Below, piece after piece: positions 14,561-18,662 of a stretch of DNA of 18,662 bases. The translations under genes and the position numbers were made by a program. The stretch is taken from the NCBI GenBank assembly GCA_021812735.1, contig JAKAMV010000091.1:1-18662 (forward strand). The letters are read 5' to 3'. Source of the stretch: Chloroflexota bacterium. Lineage in GTDB: Bacteria > Chloroflexota > Limnocylindria > Limnocylindrales > CSP1-4. The notes beneath the pieces are model-generated. The model did not search any database. It was not told where the DNA came from and was given only the letters and a program-made list of their open reading frames with translations. How positions within the stretch are numbered: position 1 is the first letter of the stretch; each line of letters starts with the position of its first letter.

Positions 14561-14677
14561 CGGCCAGGCTGCGCGGCGCGCGGGCCGAGAGCCTCAAGCG
14601 CCAGCGTGGCCCTCATCCTGCCGCGCACGACGCCCGTGCTGCGCGGCGTGGCCAAGGAGCCGGACGCCCGGCCGTGC

Positions 14678-14776
14678 CTAGTGCGGCAGCGACGAGACGA
14701 CCAGGAGCACGAGGAGCACCACGAGCACCAGAACCAGTGCCCCAGCCCCGATGACGTCGCGCTGCCTGACTTCCAT
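14678..14776 (-). CDS. 32-aa single-helix membrane peptide
   Basis: A 32-residue peptide: a short charged start (MEVRQRDVIG), a hydrophobic Val/Leu-rich helix of about 20 residues and the tail SSLPH. ATG 14776 has AGGAG (14785-14789) 8 nt upstream, the best support that it is translated. It starts 26 nt after the stop of the lipoprotein gene on the same strand. It may be a small membrane-anchored accessory, but no family can be assigned at this length. Confidence 0.5.
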   Translation of the reverse strand: MEVRQRDVIGAGALVLVLVVLLVLLVVSSLPH

Positions 14777-14802
14777 CGACCATGCTCCTCTGCTCGTCAG
14801 CG

Positions 14803-15342
14803 TCAGCCTGCGGCACAACCGGCGCCGTACAGGATGCTGATCATCGTCGATTCGCCCGCGGGCTTGGCCGTCACCTGCGCCTTGCACCCGGGGGCGTCGC
14901 CCTGGACGTCGAGCACGTGCGAGCCGTCCTCGAGCGCCCCGCCGTCATCGACCTTGGCCCAGCGCGCTGCCAGCAGGGCGGTGCGGTACCAGCTGGCCAC
15001 CTCGGCCGCCGTCGCCGACGACACCCACGCTCCGCTGACGGCCCCCCCCGGCGGCGTGTCGGCCACCGTGGCGCCGGGGTAGACCGGGAACCCGGCCGGG
15101 ACCGCGTCGCGGATCCGGCCCCAGGGCGTCTGCGTGGTGCCCGCGGGCGGCGTCGCCGCCTCCGACGAGGCGCTGGCCGTCGCCTGCTCCCCGGCAGATG
15201 CGACGGGCGCCGAGGTCCCGACGGCTGGCCCCGGCGGCGACGTGGACGGGGCGGCGCTCGGGGCGCCAGGCGCTGCGGTGCACGCGCCCGCCGCCATGGC
15301 CAGGAGGAGGGCAGCAGCGAGCGGGCGCGACGCGGATCGCAT
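14803..15342 (-). CDS. putative lipoprotein
   Basis: A 179-residue exported protein. ATG 15342 follows a TACGAT -10 box by 6 nt (leaderless), so I reject the open extension to 15465. A signal sequence ends in a lipobox (AAGAC, Cys21), then comes a Pro/Ala/Ser/Thr-rich linker to about residue 70. The globular C-terminal domain (about 75-179) contains PAGFPVYPGATV, SSATAAEVASWYRTAL and two cysteines, a pattern seen in small extracytoplasmic domains with a helix after a YPGA turn. Function unknown. A 32-aa membrane peptide follows 26 nt downstream and is probably co-transcribed. Confidence 0.75.
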   Translation of the reverse strand: MRSASRPLAAALLLAMAAGACTAAPGAPSAAPSTSPPGPAVGTSAPVASAGEQATASASSEAATPPAGTTQTPWGRIRDAVPAGFPVYPGATVADTPPGGAVSGAWVSSATAAEVASWYRTALLAARWAKVDDGGALEDGSHVLDVQGDAPGCKAQVTAKPAGESTMISILYGAGCAAG

Positions 15343-15348
15343 GCACGC

Positions 15349-15354
15349 ATCGTA
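15349..15354 (-). promoter_or_regulatory. -10 box TACGAT, leaderless promoter
   Basis: On the minus strand TACGAT ends 6 nt before ATG 15342 and no Shine-Dalgarno precedes that codon. This is the same layout as at 12446 and 15712. Confidence 0.5.
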
Positions 15355-15380
15355 GCCCCCGGAGCGGGCCGCGCAATCGA

Positions 15381-15410
15381 GGACCCCCGCCGATGGCTCG
15401 GCGGGGGTCC
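15381..15410. terminator. 13-bp perfect hairpin, 4-nt loop
   Basis: GGACCCCCGCCGA (15381-15393), loop TGGC, and its exact complement (15398-15410). It lies downstream of the 43-aa minus-strand gene and upstream of the lipoprotein promoter, so it would end the former transcript. No T-tract follows on either strand. Confidence 0.65.
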
Positions 15411-15507
15411 TGGCGTCGACCCGCCGGCTGCCCAGGGTCGGACGGGTCAGGTCGGCGGTCGCCATCGCCTGCGCCCGCCGCCACGAGATGGACGTGATCC
15501 TCGCCGG

Positions 15508-15639
15508 TCAGCCGGCCTCTGCGATCAGGGCGGGGAGGACGACGAAGATGAGGACCGCCAGGACCCCGATCGCGACCGCTCGGAGGAGCAGGTCCAGCGC
15601 GGGGCGGCTGGCGACATCGCGGCGAAGCCCGGTCATCAT
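15508..15639 (-). CDS. 43-aa single-helix membrane peptide
   Basis: A 43-residue peptide starting with two consecutive ATG codons (15639 and 15636): a basic/polar N terminus (MMTGLRRDVASRPALD), one hydrophobic helix (about residues 17-38, AVAIGVLAVLIFVVLPALI) and the end AEAG. There is no good Shine-Dalgarno, so the start is uncertain. It is divergent from the HAD gene and ends before the hairpin at 15381-15410. Clean hydrophobic pattern and GC-rich third positions support it; no family is recognised. Confidence 0.45.
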   Translation of the reverse strand: MMTGLRRDVASRPALDLLLRAVAIGVLAVLIFVVLPALIAEAG

Positions 15640-15711
15640 GCGCAAGAGACGCACGACCCCTCGGTTTGGTGGCGCGACCGCGCCGCATCCCGGGCGGCGG
15701 GGATCGGCCCG

Positions 15712-15717
15712 TACAAT
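15712..15717 (+). promoter_or_regulatory. -10 box TACAAT, leaderless promoter
   Basis: TACAAT, close to the TATAAT consensus, ends 8 nt before GTG 15726. It places the start of transcription at the GTG and decides the start of the HAD gene. Confidence 0.6.
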
Positions 15718-15725
15718 CCACGCTC

Positions 15726-16388
15726 GTGATCTCCCTCGTGCTGCCCGGCCGCTTCCGCGCCGCCCTGTTCGACATGGACGGCCTGCTGCTCGACTCGGAG
15801 CCGCTGTGGATCGGCGCCGAGGCGGAGCTGCTCGAGCGCCACGGCGACCGGTTCACCGAGGCGGACCGCGACGCGACCCACGGCCGCGCCCTCGACGATT
15901 CGGTGAGGGCGTATGCGGACCGGCTGCCCGAGGTCACCGTGGAGCAGCTCAAGGCAGAGCTGATGGGCCTGATGCGGGAGCGCTACGCTGCGGGGGCGCC
16001 GCTCCACCGGGGCGCTGCCGACCTCGTGCGTGCCCTCGTGGGCCGCGTCCGCCTGGGCGTTGCCACGTCCACGACCACGCCGCTCGTCGAGCTGGCGCTC
16101 CAGGGCGTCGGCCTGCTCGACGCGTTCGAGATCGTCTCGTCCGGGGCGGACCTCGGCGCCGGCAAGCCCGACCCGACGGTATTCCTCGAGGGGTGCCGAC
16201 TGCTGGGCACCGACCCCGCCCATGCCGTGGCGTTCGAGGACTCGCCCGTGGGCGTGATGGCCGCGCACGCCGCCGGGATGTTCGTGGTGGGCGTGCCGGA
16301 CCGGGACGGCGTCGCCGACCGGCTGGTGGCCGCCGGCGCCGACCTGCTGCTCGACTCGCTGGCCGACGTGGTGGTCGAGGGCGACTGA
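15726..16388 (+). CDS. HAD-superfamily phosphatase (beta-PGM-like)
   Basis: A 220-residue haloacid dehalogenase-type hydrolase that should remove phosphate from a small metabolite in the cytoplasm. Motif I DMDG with nucleophile Asp16 and acid/base Asp18, an alpha-helical cap (about 28-95), motif II ATSTTT (113-118), motif III Lys147 in GAGKPDP, and motif IV EDSPVG (171-176) are all present. The DGLLLDSEPLW start is typical of the beta-phosphoglucomutase/phosphoglycolate phosphatase-like subfamily. GTG 15726 is set by the -10 box; a later GTG at 15738 is possible. The pentapeptide gene follows 1 nt later and is probably co-transcribed. The substrate is not predictable. Confidence 0.92.
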   Translation: MISLVLPGRFRAALFDMDGLLLDSEPLWIGAEAELLERHGDRFTEADRDATHGRALDDSVRAYADRLPEVTVEQLKAELMGLMRERYAAGAPLHRGAADLVRALVGRVRLGVATSTTTPLVELALQGVGLLDAFEIVSSGADLGAGKPDPTVFLEGCRLLGTDPAHAVAFEDSPVGVMAAHAAGMFVVGVPDRDGVADRLVAAGADLLLDSLADVVVEGD

Positions 16389-16389
16389 G

Positions 16390-17055
16390 GTGGGGAAGGC
16401 GGCGGGCAGGCCGGGGCCGCCGCGCACGATCGCGCTCCCCGCCGAACTCGCGCCGTTCACGGGCGACGGCCTGGTGACGCGTGGCGACTACGACGCTGTC
16501 CTGTTCGCGGGCGCCGACTTCAGCGGCCAGTCGGCGGACGACGCGGCGTTCCTCGGCTGCCGCTTCGAGCGCTGCGGTCTGGACGAGGTCTCACTGCGCC
16601 GGGCGCACATCTCCGAGTGCCAGCTCGACGAACTCCACGCCACCACCCTCGACGCGACGGATTCGACGTGGCGCGACACGCTGGCCGCGGTCGGCCGCGT
16701 TGGCGCCCTGCTGGCGGCAGGGGCGTCGTGGTCCTCCGTGCGGGTTCGCGGCGGGCGGCTCGACCTGGTGGACCTGTCGGGCGCCAAGCTCCACGGCGTC
16801 GCCTTCGACGGCTGCGCCATCGGCGAGCTGGACCTCGGTGGCGCCGAGGCGCGGGGCCTCTCGTTCGAGGGCTGCCGGATCGAGCTCCTCGACGTCACGG
16901 GCGCGCGCCTCAGCGCGGTTGACCTCACCGGCGCGACCGTCGGGGCTGTGCTGGGCGTCGCGGGACTGCGCGGGGCGGAGATCACGCCCGCGCAGCTCGT
17001 GGATCTTGCCCCGCAGCTGGCGGCCCACGTGGGCCTCAAGGTGCGGGACGCGTGA
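16390..17055 (+). CDS. pentapeptide-repeat protein
   Basis: A 221-residue protein built mostly of A(D/N)LXX-like repeats that form a right-handed quadrilateral beta helix. Clear blocks are FAGADFSGQ, FLGCRFERCGLDEVSLRRAHISECQLDEL (two stretches around residues 38-80) and VDLSGAKLHGVAFDGCAIGELDLGG onward (about 125-180). A non-repeat segment (about 85-118) interrupts the helix, as in several paralogues, and a helical end follows. Some family members protect DNA gyrase from quinolones, but many have no known role. GTG 16390 starts 1 nt after the HAD stop with little Shine-Dalgarno, suggesting coupling. It converges with the GyrI-like gene, 9 nt away. Confidence 0.85.
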   Translation: MGKAAGRPGPPRTIALPAELAPFTGDGLVTRGDYDAVLFAGADFSGQSADDAAFLGCRFERCGLDEVSLRRAHISECQLDELHATTLDATDSTWRDTLAAVGRVGALLAAGASWSSVRVRGGRLDLVDLSGAKLHGVAFDGCAIGELDLGGAEARGLSFEGCRIELLDVTGARLSAVDLTGATVGAVLGVAGLRGAEITPAQLVDLAPQLAAHVGLKVRDA

Positions 17056-17064
17056 CCTCGGGCC

Positions 17065-17547
17065 TCAGCTGACCGCGACGGCCACTCGCGTCACCGGGAA
17101 CTCGACGATCGTGTGCGTGCGCTGGGGCGGCGTGGACGGCGGGCTCAGGTAGACCTCGCGGGGCGGGCCTGCGATCGCGAGCCCGTGGTCGGGGATCCAC
17201 GCCGAGAGCAGGTCGTAGGTGGTGCCGACGGTCTCGTAGGGCCCGACGTGCAGCTGGCTGGCGAAGGTGCCGGGGGCCAGCTCCGTCATGCGCCACGGCG
17301 CCGGCGGCGCCAGCGTGCCGGACACCGGGGTGCAGACCTCGATGTCGAGGGGCTCACCCGGAGTCGGCATGGAGTGGTAGATGACGAAGGGCGGACCGGC
17401 GGCCTCCACGTTCGCGGCGCTGATCGCGGCGAACACCTCGCCGAACGCCTGCCCCAGGGTCGGGCCGATCGATGGCAGGTCCACCTGCAGGCGCTTTGCG
17501 ACCACGCGCAGTGCGGGCCGGTCGACGACGTGGACTTCGTGCTCCAT
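17065..17547 (-). CDS. GyrI-like/AraC effector-binding domain protein
   Basis: A 160-residue stand-alone small-molecule-binding domain of the GyrI-like (AraC effector-binding) type. Family features visible are the opening strand DRPALRVVAKR, a helix with GQAFGEVFAAI, PPFVIYHSMP, LDIEVCTPV, and the ELAPGTFASQLHVGPYETVGTTYDLLSAWI block with the typical HVGPYE motif, ending in REVYLS and a C-terminal strand. Length is normal. ATG 17547 has a perfect AGGAGG (17554-17559) 6 nt upstream. No DNA-binding domain is present, so it may sequester a ligand or bind a partner. It is adjacent to a pentapeptide protein, another family with gyrase-related members, but that link is only suggestive. Confidence 0.87.
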   Translation of the reverse strand: MEHEVHVVDRPALRVVAKRLQVDLPSIGPTLGQAFGEVFAAISAANVEAAGPPFVIYHSMPTPGEPLDIEVCTPVSGTLAPPAPWRMTELAPGTFASQLHVGPYETVGTTYDLLSAWIPDHGLAIAGPPREVYLSPPSTPPQRTHTIVEFPVTRVAVAVS

Positions 17548-17635
17548 GGCACGCCTCCTCGCGGCGGCAGTGCGTGGAGCCGCCGACGGGGCGATCGTCG
17601 CGGGCCGACGCGGCAGGTGCCAGAGGCCTTCGGCT

Positions 17636-17666
17636 CTTGCCTGTATTAGAACATTCGTTCTAGTAT
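17636..17666 (+). promoter_or_regulatory. SOS promoter with LexA box, fused to dnaE2 interior
   Basis: GAACATTCGTTC (17649-17660) is a second GAAC-N4-GTTC LexA operator; the dyad extends to TAGAAC-N4-GTTCTA (17647-17662). It overlaps a -10 TAGTAT (17661-17666), with TTGCCC (17636-17641) as a weak -35. The layout copies the imu promoter at 13466. The start codon expected about 8 nt after the -10 is missing. Confidence 0.75.
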
Positions 17667-18662
17667 CAGGACTCCGCCCTGGAGACCGACCTCGCGACCG
17701 CTGGCGCCGATCCCGCGCTCGCGCGCGCCTGGCGGGAGGGCATCGCGAACTCCGTCGCCATCGCCGCCGCCTGCCGCGTGGAGCTGTCGTTCGAGCGGTA
17801 CCGCTTCCCCGGCTTCGAAGTGCCCAGGGGCGAGACGCCGTTCAGCCACCTGTCCGCGCTGTGCTGGGACGGCGCCCGGCGGCGATACCACCCGTTCACG
17901 CCCGCGGTGGTGCGCCAGCTCGCGCACGAGCTCGACGTCATCGAGAAGACCGGCCTCGCCGAGTTCTTCCTGATCTGCTGGGACCTCATGCAGTTCGCGA
18001 AATCGCAGGGGATCCCGGCGCAGGGACGCGGGAGCGCGGCCGACTCGATCGTCGCGTACGTGCTGGGGATCACGCGCGTGGACCCCATCCGCCACGAGCT
18101 GCTGTTCGAGCGGTTCATCAACGAGGGCCGGACGGCGTACCCCGACGTGGACATCGACTTCTCCTCCGAGCGGCGGGAGGAGGTGATCCAGTACGTGTAC
18201 GGCAAGTACGGGCCCGAGCACACGGGGATGGTCTGCAACCTCGTGACGTACCGGGCGCGCTCCGCCGTGCGCGAGGTGGGGTACGCGCTGGGTTCCCGCG
18301 GCCGCTGGTCGATCGGGTGGCGAAGGCGCTCGAGACGTACGACAGCGTGATGGTCCGCGGGACCTCGAGGCCGAGGGGGGGCTTCGCCCAGTTCTTCGTG
18401 CGGCCGGGCGAGGAGGGCGGCTCGGCGGCGTCGGCCGGCTCGGGCCCGTCCGCTCTGGGTGCTTTGCCGGCGCCCGCCGCTCCGCCGGACCCTGGTGCCG
18501 CGGCGGCGCTCGCCGAGGCGCAGGGGCTGACCGACGCGATGGGCCAGCTGAACCACGCGCGCGGCGGGTGGATCCGTGGCGGCGGGGCGGGGGAGCGCGG
18601 TGACGGGCGGCTGGCCCGGGTCGAGGACGTGCGGCTGGCGGGGGCGGGGGCGTTGGCGGGGG
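17667..18662 (+). pseudogene. dnaE2: dnaE2 (error-prone DNA polymerase III alpha) fragment
   Basis: DnaE2 is the SOS-induced error-prone replicative polymerase, normally over 1,000 residues. The sense frame begins right after the LexA promoter (in-frame TAG at 17661) in the middle of the protein, with LARAWREGIANSVAIAAAC. It then runs through FSHLSALCWDGA, the palm motifs QGRGSAADS and the catalytic PDVDIDF Asp pair (about 18145-18160), to VREVGYALG. The whole PHP domain and start codon are absent. One base is missing near 18291-18296, after which FPRPLVDRVAKALETYDSV reads in another frame; a further break is likely at G7 (18375-18381). The sequence leaves the window in frame with a Gly/Ala-rich stretch. 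It is non-functional as shown; assembly or sequencing error is possible. Confidence 0.75.

Overview
The window is very GC-rich bacterial DNA. It has short intergenic gaps, many GTG starts and several promoters whose -10 box lies only 6 to 8 nt before the start codon, which suggests leaderless mRNAs. Together with an ImuB/DUF6504/DnaE2-type SOS mutagenesis locus under GAAC-N4-GTTC LexA boxes, this suits a high-GC Chloroflexota (Limnocylindria-like) or Actinomycetota genome. No 16S or marker gene is present, so the lineage is inference.

Left part (about 1-4,144): a small Cys/His protein on the minus strand, then a plus-strand operon. The operon holds a secreted aromatic-rich 141-aa protein, a hairpin, an ABC ATPase, an ABC-2-like membrane protein broken by one extra C in a C7 tract, a six-helix membrane protein and a small single-helix protein. 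It looks like a peptide export or self-protection module, but the peptide is not recognised.

Housekeeping stretch (4,202-7,388): an N-acyl-D-amino-acid deacylase, a YgjP-like zinc metallopeptidase and a lipoprotein.

Candidate genomic island (about 7,493-12,250): a tRNA-Tyr gene at the right end and a perfect 53-bp copy of its 3' half at the left end bracket about 4.65 kb. The copy begins exactly at the anticodon loop, the classical geometry of tyrosine-recombinase integration. Related ~25-bp motifs lie just inside both ends and may be integrase arm sites. There is no integrase. The cargo is a lipoprotein and a 1,073-aa secreted protein with cutinase-like, vWA, PKD and FN3 domains and a seven-repeat propeller. 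A tRNA-Ala(CGC) gene lies directly upstream of tRNA-Tyr.

Right part (12,458-18,662): an EamA transporter with a strong terminator, then an SOS locus in ruins. A LexA-box promoter is followed by an ImuA-position small ORF, an imuB in three reading frames with internal deletions, and an intact DUF6504 gene. About 3 kb of unrelated genes follow: two lipoprotein or membrane small-gene units, a HAD phosphatase, a pentapeptide-repeat protein and a GyrI-like protein. A second LexA-box promoter is then fused directly to the interior of dnaE2, which lacks its PHP domain, carries frameshifts and runs off the window.

Several frame breaks sit in C or G homopolymers, so sequencing or assembly error must be excluded before any of these genes is called a true pseudogene.
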